Positions 1-6,248 are shown, counted from the stretch's first letter. The stretch is 7,211 nt of DNA from Thermoplasmatota archaeon (GCA_030836605.1 JAUPMC010000020.1:1-7211), one strand, 5' to 3'. Translations and numbers: made by a program. The notes: generated by a model from the sequence alone, not told the origin.

Positions 1-732
1 AGGGTCAGGTCGACCAGGGTGGGCGAGGCGCACAGTGAGGTGGACCTGGAGGCGATGACCCGCCGCGCGGGAGGCCTCCTGGGGAAGGACAGGGGAGTCG
101 ACCTCCACTCGCCAGCTTCCGAGGTCAGGATAGTGTTCTCCGAGAAGGTGCATGTCGGCAGGCTAATCGGCTCTGTCGACAGGACGTCGTTCGAGACGAG
201 GATGAACAAGCGTCTGCCGTTCCACTGTCCCGTATCGCTCCACCCGAAGTTCGCGAGGGCCATGGTGAACCTGACCCGCGTGCCAGACGGCGGCACCGTG
301 CTCGACCCGTTCTGCGGCACCGGGGCGATACTGGCGGAGACGCACCTCGCCGGCCTGAAGGCGCTGGGGACCGACATCTCGGAAAGGATGGTCGAGGGCG
401 CGAGGGCCAACCTCGCGCACCTGGGCGCGTCCGCGGTCACGCGCGTGTGCGACGTGGGGGCCATCGAGGGGGTCGTGGGCGAGGTCGACGGCATCGCGAC
501 GGACCCGCCTTACGGCCGGTCGACCAGCACCAACGGCGAGCCCCTGGACGAGCTGTACGCGCGCTCCATCAGGGCCTTCGCGGATGTGCTCGGCCGCGGC
601 TGCAGGCTCGCGATCGCTGTGCCCGACCTGGCCGCGTTGGAGGCGGCGCGCGGGTTCAAGATGCTGGAGTCGCACCCGCTCTGGGTGCACAGGTCGCTGA
701 CAAGGAACTTCTGCGTGCTCGAACGGGTCTAG
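1..732 (+). CDS. tRNA (guanine-10,N2)-methyltransferase, TrmG10 type, 5'-partial
   Basis: This enzyme methylates the exocyclic N2 of guanosine 10 in tRNA, using S-adenosylmethionine in the cytoplasm. The frame is open from base 1 to the TAG at 730-732 (243 codons). The family is usually about 330-350 residues with an N-terminal THUMP RNA-binding domain, so about 90-100 residues lie left of the window, and the GTG at 19 is not the real start. The THUMP tail is visible as VDLHSPASEVRIVFSEKVHV and the following GSVDRTSFETR. Next comes the family signature PVSLHPKFARAMVNL, then the SAM-binding motif I DPFCGTG (bases 304-324), motif II GTDIS, and the catalytic motif IV DPPYGRST starting at 502. 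The DPPY tetrad is typical of exocyclic-amine methyltransferases. The C-terminal VHRSLTRNFCVLERV also fits archaeal TrmG10. The stop overlaps the stop of the convergent protease gene. Family assignment is firm; mono- versus dimethylation cannot be read from sequence. Confidence 0.93.
   Translation, partial: RVRSTRVGEAHSEVDLEAMTRRAGGLLGKDRGVDLHSPASEVRIVFSEKVHVGRLIGSVDRTSFETRMNKRLPFHCPVSLHPKFARAMVNLTRVPDGGTVLDPFCGTGAILAETHLAGLKALGTDISERMVEGARANLAHLGASAVTRVCDVGAIEGVVGEVDGIATDPPYGRSTSTNGEPLDELYARSIRAFADVLGRGCRLAIAVPDLAALEAARGFKMLESHPLWVHRSLTRNFCVLERV
729..732. other. Shared CTAG palindrome serving two convergent stop codons
   Basis: TAG at 730-732 ends the methyltransferase on the plus strand. 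TAG read from 731 to 729 on the minus strand ends the protease. The coding regions therefore overlap tail to tail with no intergenic space, and any terminator for either gene must lie inside the other gene. Confidence 0.9.
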
Positions 733-2536
733 GCGACCACGAAGGTCACTTCGACGGTGCCGACATGCGCGCTCAGGTAGAAGACATCGATGAACACCGT
801 CTTCTCGCCGGGCTCGGCGGAGGCCCACACGAACACCTCGATTGAGACCGTGATGTCGCCGCTCGCGGGCACGGCCGCCTCGAGCGTCCCCGAGGAGTTT
901 GCGTCCGCGGCGTCCTCATAGAGCAGGACGGCGACGAGCCCGGGGAGGTCGCGCGCGACGAAGGTCAGGTTGACATCCCCCTCACCCGTGTTGTTCACGA
1001 TCAGGTGGGACACGACGCTGTCGCCGGGCAGGACATCCTGGCCGTCGTCTGAGACCCACAGCTCCACCTCGGGGGTCATGACTGTGAGATTGAAAGTCAT
1101 CCTCGCGTTGAACTCGGAGGCGCTTGTGACGGCCGTCCCCCCGATAGTGACCGAGGAGTTGCCTAGCAGGGAGTCGCTCGAGGACTCCACCATGACCGTG
1201 AGAACAGATTCGCCGGAGACGTTCAACAGCATGTCGTAGGTCTCGCTGTAGGTCGTGCCTTCCTCTCCGAACGTGACGACCCAGCCCGTGGGCGATGAGA
1301 CCTTCTCGAACGAGATGTTCTCCTTGGTGTTGCCGGTGTTCTGGACGAGCACCTCGAACACGACCAGTTGCCCCGGGACGATCGTCCTGTTCGTGTCGTC
1401 CATGGGCGTCATCTCGAACGAGGAGTCGGTGACCACCGCGGACATCGGGATCGGCACGAAGGCCGCGATCAGGACGGCGAACGCGAGCACACCGACCATG
1501 ATCCTCTTGGTGTCCAGCTTGGTGATGTCGTTCAGGGGCGGCGGGTGCTTGGCCCCCAGGAGCAGTATCAGCAGGGCGAACAGCATCCAGGACCGTAGAA
1601 GAACGAAAGGGCTATCAGCACGGCGATCGCGGCCCAGCTCGCGTACTTGGCGTGATGGCCGAAGAGGGCCCTCGCGATGTGCCCCCCGTCGAGCTGTCCC
1701 GCGGGCAGGAGGTTGAGCGCGGTCACGAGGAACCCGACCCACGCGGCGAAGGCTGTCGGGTGCAGGAGGTAATCTCCCTGTATCGGCACCAGCCGCTCGA
1801 GCCACAGGTAGATCATCGGGAACGATATCTGGACCAGGTTCTCGGAGCCGATGTCCTCGGGGACCAGTTTGGCCCCAGCGTTCGTCAGCATCAGGCCGAG
1901 GATGCCAATCGGTATGGCCAACGCGAGCCCGGCCAGCGGCCCGGCCACTCCGATCTCGAGCAGGCTCTTCCTGTTCGGTATCGGGTCCCGGAGCGATATG
2001 AACGCCCCGAAGGTCCCCAGGGGCGGGAACGACGGGATGAAGAATGGAAGCGAAGCCGCGACCTTCCTCCTCCTCGCCATGAAGTAGTGCCCGAGCTCGT
2101 GCACTCCCAAGATGGCCATGAGGGGCAGGGCGAAGTACAGTATGCCGTTGAACACGGTCCCGGCGGAGTACAGCTCGTCCGAGGGCACGTCGGCGTAGGA
2201 GCTCCAGTTGTATATCCCCGCGAACATCATCGCGACGAACGTGACGATTAGCATCGCCAGGTTGACGCCGACGCTCTTGTACTTCGCCGCCGGCTTCCGG
2301 GCCACCATTATGATGTGCTCGCCCTTGTCGTAAGTGACCATGGGGATGTACCCGTGCGGGGACATGTCCTCCCTGAGCTTCTCGAAACTATCCTCCAGGG
2401 TCGCGTCGTCTATCTTGCAGTAGAACTGGACGACGTCGTAGTCCACCTTCACGTCGTATACCGGGAAGTGCCTCGCCACCAAGCCCTTGACGAGTTCTAT
2501 CTCCTTGGTCGCGTCTGGCGGAGTCTCTGAAGCCAT
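729..2536 (-). CDS. M50 site-2-protease-like membrane metalloprotease with tandem outer domains, frameshifted
   Basis: This is an intramembrane zinc protease of the S2P/M50 family, which cleaves membrane-spanning substrates inside the bilayer. The N-terminal 80 residues form a soluble domain. The zinc motif HELGH is at residues 146-150, in the second of about seven hydrophobic helices. The third ligand is D283 in NLLPAGQLDGGH. GVAGPLAGLALAIPIG (196-211) is a typical family helix. At residue 316 the frame breaks: the upstream frame reads SFFYGP and then GCCSPC-stop, while the next frame continues the family sequence with WMLFALLILLLGAKHPPPLND and a last helix (about 345-365). One missing base near 1590 explains this, and the restored protein is about 602 residues. 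The last 235 residues are two beta-rich modules with eight N-glycosylation sequons, predicted outside the cell. I chose ATG 2536 because a TATA-like box lies 27-34 bases upstream; the earlier ATG at 2590 lies upstream of that box. The natural substrate is unknown. Confidence 0.9.
732..1433 (-). repeat. Two tandem extracytoplasmic beta-sandwich modules in the protease
   Basis: These are protein-level repeats within the C-terminal part of the protease. Module A (about 1433-1080) contains VPGQLVVFEVLVQNTG followed by KENISF. Module B (about 1079-732) contains LPGDSVVSHLIVNNTG followed by DVNLTF. The PG and NTG landmarks sit 12 residues apart in both copies, and the copies are 116 residues apart. 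This pattern resembles CARDB/NEW3-like immunoglobulin-type domains of archaeal surface proteins. Eight N-x-S/T sequons (NRT, NIS, NVS, NSS, NLT, NNT, NLT, NSS) fit an outside location. The exact domain family is inference. Confidence 0.65.
1587..1595 (-). other. Apparent single-base deletion (frameshift) in the protease gene
   Basis: Read on the minus strand, the codons are TTC TTC TAC GGT CCT GGA TGC, which leads to a stop six codons after the proline. Reading GGT CC(N) TGG ATG CTG instead joins FFYGP to WMLFALLILLLG, which is the expected S2P sequence. The plus-strand spelling is CCAGGACC, and one extra base between CCA and GACC (for example CCAGGGACC) repairs the gene. No slippery heptamer is present, so a sequencing or assembly error or a real mutation is more likely than programmed frameshifting. 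Confidence 0.85.
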
Positions 2537-2560
2537 TGCGGAGTGCACGAAGATGGCGAC

Positions 2561-2572
2561 ACTACATAAGGC
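2561..2572 (-). promoter_or_regulatory. Putative TATA box of the protease gene
   Basis: The minus strand reads AGCCTTATGTAG, a TATA-like element. The matching core CTTATGTA lies at 2563-2570, with its centre about 30 bases upstream of the ATG at 2536. Archaeal transcription usually begins about 25 bases downstream of the TATA centre, so the transcript would have almost no leader. No Shine-Dalgarno sequence is evident before the ATG, which agrees. Confidence 0.5.
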
Positions 2573-2605
2573 TTTGGACGTCGAAGGCATGCCAGATGTC
2601 CGAGA

Positions 2606-2618
2606 AAATCCTTATACC
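2606..2618 (+). promoter_or_regulatory. Putative BRE/TATA promoter of the ether-lipid operon
   Basis: AAAATCCTTATACC is an A-rich BRE-like stretch followed by a TATA-like core (CTTATA, 2611-2616). Its centre is about 27 bases before the ATG at 2641, which predicts a leaderless transcript beginning at or next to the start codon. There is no Shine-Dalgarno motif in between. It faces away from the protease promoter, so 2537-2640 holds back-to-back promoters. Confidence 0.6.
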
Positions 2619-2640
2619 AGGGCACCATCTGACGATACCG

Positions 2641-3489
2641 ATGTCTTCCGTCTCCGGGACTCGCGGCCCTCTCGCGATGGTGGGGCTGCTGAGGCTGGGC
2701 AACTGCGTGATGGGCGCCTTGGGTGCCCTGCTCGCGGCGCTGATATGCGCGGGCCCGGAGCTGCTCCTCGACTATATCGTCGAGGTCGTCCTCTCGATGG
2801 CAATCGTCGTCCTGTTCACCGGCGCGGGCAACGCGCTCAACGACTACTTCGACCGCGAGGTGGACAAGGTCGCTCACCCTGAGAGGCCGATCCCGATGGG
2901 CAGGGTGTCCCCGAGGAGCGCGTTGGCGCTGTCCGCGGTCATGTTCTCCTTGACCGTCCTCACGAGCGTGTTCGTGAACCTGTGGTCCGTCTTGATGGTC
3001 GTGACATCCATCATATTCATGGTCGCGTACGAGACGCTCCTAAAGGCCGAGGGCCTGGCGGGGAACCTCGTGATCAGCTGGCTCACGGGCGCGCTGTTCC
3101 TGTTCGGCGGCGCGGCCGTCGACAGGATGGAGGTGGCGTGGCCCCTCGCCGCCCTCGCGTTCATGGCCACCCTAGGTAGGGAGATAGTCAAGGATGTCCA
3201 GGACGTCGACGGGGACCGCGGCTCGAGGACCACGCTCCCGATGAGGGTCGGGGCCAGGAACGCCGGGCTCGTAGCTTCCGCGGCCTTCGTGGGCGCCGTC
3301 GCGATGAGCCCCGTGCCGTACTTACTCGATCAGCTGTCCGTGTGGTATGTGCCCGCGGTCGCGGTCGCCGATGGAATGTTTATATACTGCCTGGCGGTTC
3401 ATTTTTCCGACCCGGGGAAGGGTCAGAAGGTGGCGAAGCTAGCGATGCTCGTCGCCTTGATCGCGTTCCTTCTGGGAGGCATAACCTGA
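2641..3489 (+). CDS. Digeranylgeranylglyceryl phosphate synthase (UbiA-family prenyltransferase)
   Basis: This membrane enzyme attaches the second geranylgeranyl chain to geranylgeranylglyceryl phosphate, giving the diether core of archaeal lipids. The protein is 282 residues, close to the usual length. The first prenyl-diphosphate/Mg motif is NDYFDREVD (67-75), followed by the family segment HPERPIPMGRVSP. The second aspartate motif is REIVKDVQDVDGD (180-192). About eight hydrophobic helices can be seen, as expected for UbiA proteins. The ATG at 2641 is chosen because the TATA-like box ends 22 bases before it; in-frame ATGs at 2536 and 2596 lie upstream of that box. M13 (2677) is a possible shorter start. 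The next gene, GGGP synthase, overlaps the stop and catalyses the preceding step, which separates this assignment from other UbiA members such as menaquinone or heme O enzymes. Confidence 0.9.
   Translation: MSSVSGTRGPLAMVGLLRLGNCVMGALGALLAALICAGPELLLDYIVEVVLSMAIVVLFTGAGNALNDYFDREVDKVAHPERPIPMGRVSPRSALALSAVMFSLTVLTSVFVNLWSVLMVVTSIIFMVAYETLLKAEGLAGNLVISWLTGALFLFGGAAVDRMEVAWPLAALAFMATLGREIVKDVQDVDGDRGSRTTLPMRVGARNAGLVASAAFVGAVAMSPVPYLLDQLSVWYVPAVAVADGMFIYCLAVHFSDPGKGQKVAKLAMLVALIAFLLGGIT
3474..3479 (+). promoter_or_regulatory. Shine-Dalgarno sequence of GGGP synthase, supports the CTG start
   Basis: GGGAGG lies inside the end of the prenyltransferase gene, six bases before the CTG at 3486. The GGAGG core is a full match to the expected archaeal anti-Shine-Dalgarno sequence. 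No ATG, GTG or TTG stands at the right distance in the synthase frame. The next in-frame ATG (3531) would be 51 bases away and would drop 15 N-terminal residues. Confidence 0.7.
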
Positions 3490-4223
3490 GCGTCAAGGAC
3501 TTCATCGCCGATACACTGGCGCATCACAAGATGCACATGACCCTCATAGACCCGGAGAAGCAGTCTCCCGAAGGGTCGGCCGAGATCGCCCGAAAGGCGG
3601 GCAAGCTTGGCACCGACGCCGTGATGGTCGGAGGGTCGACCGGCGTGACCCAGGAGAACCTCGACGGCGCCGTGGACCAGATCAAGAAGGCCGTGAGGCT
3701 CCCGGTCATATACTTCCCGTCCGGCGCGAAAGCCATCGCGCGCCACTGCGACGCGGTCTATTTCATGAGCATGCTCAATTCCATGAACATCAAGAACGTC
3801 ACCGGGGAGCATTCGCGGGGCGCGCCGGTGATACGCAAGCTCGGCCTGGAGACGCTGTCGATGGGATACGTCATCGTCGCGCCCGGCATGAAGGTCGGCG
3901 AGGTCGGCGAGGCCGACCTGATACAGAGGGATGACATCCCCCGCGCCGTCGGGTACGCCCTCACGGCGGAGATGTTCGGGATGGACCTGTTCTACCTTGA
4001 GGCGGGCTCGGGCGCGCCTGACCCGGTGCCGGCCGAGATGGTGAAGGCGGTCAGGGAGAGCGTTGAGATGCCCCTGGTCGTCGGAGGCGGCATAACCGAG
4101 GCGGAACACGCGTCGGCGCTCGTCAGGGCTGGCGCGGACATCGTCGTGACGGGCACGCTCGTGGAGAACGGGGCCTTCGAGTCTAAGCTGAAGAAGATCG
4201 TCACGGCGGTCCACAGGGCCTGA
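3486..4223 (+). CDS. Geranylgeranylglyceryl phosphate synthase (probable CTG start)
   Basis: The enzyme joins geranylgeranyl diphosphate to sn-glycerol-1-phosphate, the first committed step of archaeal lipid synthesis, in a TIM-barrel fold. From the CTG the protein is 245 residues, the normal family size. Visible signatures are MTLIDPEKQ (Mg-site D22), MVGGST (47-52), YLEAGSGAP (170-178, resembling group II enzymes), the phosphate-binding VVGGGI (198-203) and TGTLVE (222-227). The start needs comment. The conserved N-terminal helix SVKDFIADTLAHHKMHMTL begins directly after CTG 3486, which overlaps the upstream stop as CTGA and has GGGAGG six bases before it. The in-frame ATG at 3342 would add 48 residues encoded in the other frame of the UbiA gene, and the ATG at 3531 would remove the first helix. 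Translation is probably coupled to the upstream gene. Function is certain; the CTG start is likely but could hide a base error. Confidence 0.94.
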   Translation: MSVKDFIADTLAHHKMHMTLIDPEKQSPEGSAEIARKAGKLGTDAVMVGGSTGVTQENLDGAVDQIKKAVRLPVIYFPSGAKAIARHCDAVYFMSMLNSMNIKNVTGEHSRGAPVIRKLGLETLSMGYVIVAPGMKVGEVGEADLIQRDDIPRAVGYALTAEMFGMDLFYLEAGSGAPDPVPAEMVKAVRESVEMPLVVGGGITEAEHASALVRAGADIVVTGTLVENGAFESKLKKIVTAVHRA

Positions 4224-4250
4224 GGTGCCAGGCGCCTGGGCTGCGAAGGC

Positions 4251-4257
4251 TTTTTTA
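4251..4257 (+). promoter_or_regulatory. T-rich element: TATA box of the zinc-ribbon gene or T-tract terminator of the lipid operon
   Basis: TTTTTTA starts 27 bases after the GGGP synthase stop. Its centre is about 37 bases before the ATG at 4291, so a start near 4280 would leave a short leader that includes the GGTGA Shine-Dalgarno. Archaeal RNA polymerase also terminates at T-tracts, so this run could end the lipid operon instead, or do both. Sequence alone does not separate these. Confidence 0.4.
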
Positions 4258-4281
4258 GATGCGGCGTGGATACTCCCGGCC

Positions 4282-4286
4282 GGTGA
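4282..4286 (+). promoter_or_regulatory. Shine-Dalgarno of the zinc-ribbon gene
   Basis: GGTGA stands four bases before ATG 4291 and matches the expected complement of the 16S rRNA tail. It favours this start over the in-frame ATG-type start at 4225. Confidence 0.55.
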
Positions 4287-4290
4287 GGCC

Positions 4291-4440
4291 ATGGGACTGT
4301 TCGATTACTTCAAGAAGACTGAGAAGGACGTAATGTGCCCTGAGTGCGAGAAGCATCAGAAGCACGTGAAGCTCGTCAAGGCCGACGGGAAGATGTTTGA
4401 GTGCCCCGAGTGTCACTACTCGCACCTTGCCCGCAGGTAG
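4291..4440 (+). CDS. Small zinc-ribbon protein, 49 residues, unknown function
   Basis: I do not recognise a specific family. The protein is short and very lysine-rich, with two CPEC knuckles (C16/C19 and C38/C41) spaced as in treble-clef or zinc-ribbon folds, so it very likely binds one zinc ion. Three histidines lie near the knuckles (H22, H25, H42). The segment CPECEKHQKHVKLVK resembles the first knuckle of ribosomal protein eL42/L44e, but the rest is far too short for that protein. The N-terminus MGLFDYFKKTEK looks amphipathic. The ATG at 4291 is chosen because GGTGA (4282-4286) lies four bases upstream; the longer frame from 4225 would start with 22 non-conserved-looking residues. It follows the lipid operon by 67 bases and converges with the serine hydrolase gene. 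RNA binding or a regulatory role is only a guess. Confidence 0.75.
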   Translation: MGLFDYFKKTEKDVMCPECEKHQKHVKLVKADGKMFECPECHYSHLARR

Positions 4441-4448
4441 TGGTCACG

Positions 4449-4473
4449 GGTCCAGACAGGCCGGACCTGGACC
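4449..4473. terminator. Inverted repeat between convergent genes, possible two-way terminator
   Basis: GGTCCAG (4449-4455) and CTGGACC (4467-4473) form a perfect 7-base-pair stem with an 11-base loop, nine bases after the zinc-ribbon stop and 31 bases beyond the serine hydrolase stop. No strong T-run follows on either strand, so a role in termination or transcript end protection is only suggested by position. Confidence 0.35.
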
Positions 4474-4503
4474 AACGCTTCTTAGTGTCAGCGTCATGAA
4501 TGG

Positions 4504-6138
4504 TCATCGGGTGAAGGTCCTGCCGAACCTGCCGCCTCCGGGTACTCTGGCGAAGGTCGCGACACCGTCTATGACGCCGTCGAATTCGATACGCTCAGGG
4601 GACCTGGGGTCGCCGCCGATCCGGAACTTGTTGTCCCCCAGCGGGACCAACGGGAGCGAAGGGTCGTTGGGCGGCGCGAAGACCAGTCCGTCCATCCTCT
4701 TGACGACCCTGAAATTGGAGAACCAGGGGTTGTGGGACCTGTAGTGCCCATCGAACCTGATGCCGTCCTCCATGGCCCGCGCCACGGGGGCCCACTCTTT
4801 CGCGTATGTGCGCTCGCCGTGGTGGATGCGCGCGACTCTGTCGTCTGTCCTCTCGAACTCGAGGAAGAACAGCTGGAATTCAGGCGCGTCTGAGACGAAG
4901 GCGTCGCCCGCGATGTGCTCGAGGACCGTCCTGCGTCCGTCCGAGGTCATGTGTAGCACGCCCTCGTGGTCCGAGACCTCGAGCGTGCCAGAAGTTCCTG
5001 CGTAGGTTCCGACGTAGTCGGCTGAGTTGGGCGCCTTCAGGACGCCCTCCCTCGTCGGCACCCGCGGCAGCCCACTGCCGTCTGACGGCGTCTTCATCGT
5101 GTCGATGGCGAATTTGGCGACCTCGTCGGGGGACCCGGGGCCGTTCACCATGACCATGGCGCCCACGCCCGAGTCCATGTCCAACAGCATGGCGGTCTGA
5201 TACCCGACCATGCCGCCGGTGTGGCCGATGCGGGTGTGCCCTTCGACCTTCTCGATGTTGAGCCCGTAGCCGTATCCTCCCCGGTGGAGCCCGTCATCCG
5301 GTTCTATGTACGGCGTCGTCATCCGCTTGAAGCTCTCCGAGGACAGTATCTGTCCCCACGGCCCCTGGCCCCTGTTCAGGAGCACGCGGATGTACGCGAG
5401 CATGTCCTCGACGGGGGCGCATATAGAGCCGTCCGCGGTGTCGCCCTCGAACCAGGTCGCTTCCGAGAGGTCGGCTCCCCTGCGGAACGGCCTGTCGTCG
5501 TCCGTCGGCAGATGGGCGACGGCCAGCCGCTTCCTGATGCCGTTCGTGATGACCGGCTCGGTGGAGCGCATCCCGGCGCTCTCGAACACGCCTTCTCGCA
5601 GGGTCTCGCCGTAAGGCCTCCCGGTCACCGTCTCGAGGACCAGCCCGAGGGCCTTGTACCCTGAGTTCGAGTAATGGAAGAACGTCCCGGGCTCGCTGGT
5701 CGCCTCGGTGTCCCTGAGGTCCCAGACCTCGGTCCATGCCGTCGGCGTCGCGTCCGAGCCCAGTATGATGCCCGCTGTGTGCGTCATGAGATGGTGGGCG
5801 GCGACGTCTCGGTGCTTCGACTTGACCGAGAACCAGGGGAGGTACTCCTTGATGGGCCGGTGCAGGTCGATAATCCCTTGCTCCGCGAGCTGAAGGAGCG
5901 CGATGCACGTGAACGACTTGCTCACTGAACCTATCTGGAAGAGCGCGTCGATGTCCATCGGCCGCCCCGAAGACACCTCCGAGAACCCCTTGGCGGAACT
6001 GAAGACTGTCTTCTCCCTGTCTGTTACGCCGAGGACCATGCCGGGCGAGCCCCGCGCCCACATGGACAGGTCTGCGAACTCCGAGATGCGTCTGAACGCC
6101 TCGCTGCGATGTTCGTCCACTGATGCCCACCGCCCCAC
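4504..6138 (-). CDS. Beta-lactamase-fold serine hydrolase with two C-terminal lipocalin-like repeats
   Basis: This is a member of the serine beta-lactamase/penicillin-binding-like hydrolases (MEROPS S12 type, including class C beta-lactamases, D-aminopeptidases and the archaeal Pab87 peptidase). The catalytic domain covers about residues 10-350. The nucleophile motif is SVSK (S71, K74), the second motif YSN (156-158) and the third HTGG (306-309, replacing KTG). These give a complete active site. Two beta-rich units follow: about 373-450, opening YVGTYAG, and about 462-544, opening FDGHYRS and ending with a DUF3471-like segment (LVPLGDNKFRIGG). No signal peptide or membrane helix is seen, so the enzyme is probably cytoplasmic. 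It starts with GTG at 6138 (V7 at 6120 is an alternative) with a TATA-like box 24 bases upstream. It is divergent from the M20 peptidase gene. Substrate cannot be told: peptides with D-residues, esters or amides are all known in the superfamily, so antibiotic resistance should not be assumed. Confidence 0.9.
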   Translation of the reverse strand: MGRWASVDEHRSEAFRRISEFADLSMWARGSPGMVLGVTDREKTVFSSAKGFSEVSSGRPMDIDALFQIGSVSKSFTCIALLQLAEQGIIDLHRPIKEYLPWFSVKSKHRDVAAHHLMTHTAGIILGSDATPTAWTEVWDLRDTEATSEPGTFFHYSNSGYKALGLVLETVTGRPYGETLREGVFESAGMRSTEPVITNGIRKRLAVAHLPTDDDRPFRRGADLSEATWFEGDTADGSICAPVEDMLAYIRVLLNRGQGPWGQILSSESFKRMTTPYIEPDDGLHRGGYGYGLNIEKVEGHTRIGHTGGMVGYQTAMLLDMDSGVGAMVMVNGPGSPDEVAKFAIDTMKTPSDGSGLPRVPTREGVLKAPNSADYVGTYAGTSGTLEVSDHEGVLHMTSDGRRTVLEHIAGDAFVSDAPEFQLFFLEFERTDDRVARIHHGERTYAKEWAPVARAMEDGIRFDGHYRSHNPWFSNFRVVKRMDGLVFAPPNDPSLPLVPLGDNKFRIGGDPRSPERIEFDGVIDGVATFARVPGGGRFGRTFTR

Positions 6139-6157
6139 TGATTGTGTTCCCTGTAGT

Positions 6158-6166
6158 CAATATTTC
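6158..6166 (-). promoter_or_regulatory. Putative TATA box of the serine hydrolase gene
   Basis: The minus strand reads AGAAATATTGAC across this site, the most AT-rich point of the intergenic region. Its centre is about 24 bases before GTG 6138, which predicts a leaderless transcript and supports that start. No Shine-Dalgarno motif is evident in front of the GTG. Confidence 0.5.
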
Positions 6167-6197
6167 TGATGGGCACGGGTGACGACTCCGCCAGGGA

Positions 6198-6206
6198 AGG
6201 TTAATG
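6198..6206 (+). promoter_or_regulatory. Weak TATA-like element of the M20 peptidase gene
   Basis: AGGTTAATG is the best AT-rich candidate upstream of ATG 6249, with its centre about 46 bases before it. A start 25 bases downstream would leave a leader of roughly 20 bases holding the Shine-Dalgarno AGGTG at 6238-6242, six bases before the ATG. The element is a poor match, so this is tentative. Confidence 0.3.
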
Positions 6207-6248
6207 TGCGGAGCAATCTTTCCGTCCCTTGCGCGGAAGGTGCGGACG

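Noticed and set aside
1568..1610. Programmed -1 frameshift in the protease gene
   Set aside because: A -1 slip at GGT CCT would give the right product, but there is no slippery X XXY YYZ heptamer and I see no obvious downstream stimulator. A lost base is simpler.
1652..2251. Plus-strand frame of 199 codons opposite the protease
   Set aside because: Antisense to the HELGH and LDG coding region; its composition (charged, proline- and glycine-rich) is typical of a shadow frame.
2536..2640. Longer prenyltransferase starting at 2536 or 2596
   Set aside because: Both starts lie upstream of the putative TATA box at 2611-2616, and the added residues do not look like the UbiA N-terminus.
3342..3485. 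Early ATG start for GGGP synthase
   Set aside because: The extra 48 residues are the prenyltransferase gene read in another frame and show no family match; the conserved helix and Shine-Dalgarno point to 3486.
4228..4256. Hairpin terminator from palindrome CCAGGCGCCTGG followed by six T
   Set aside because: The palindrome can form only a four-base-pair stem with a tight loop and stands 11 bases before the T-run, so a classical hairpin terminator is weak; the T-run itself is kept as a feature.
4504..6138. Antibiotic-resistance beta-lactamase
   Set aside because: The fold and motifs are shared with many peptidases and esterases, the protein lacks an export signal, and the host is archaeal without a peptidoglycan wall.
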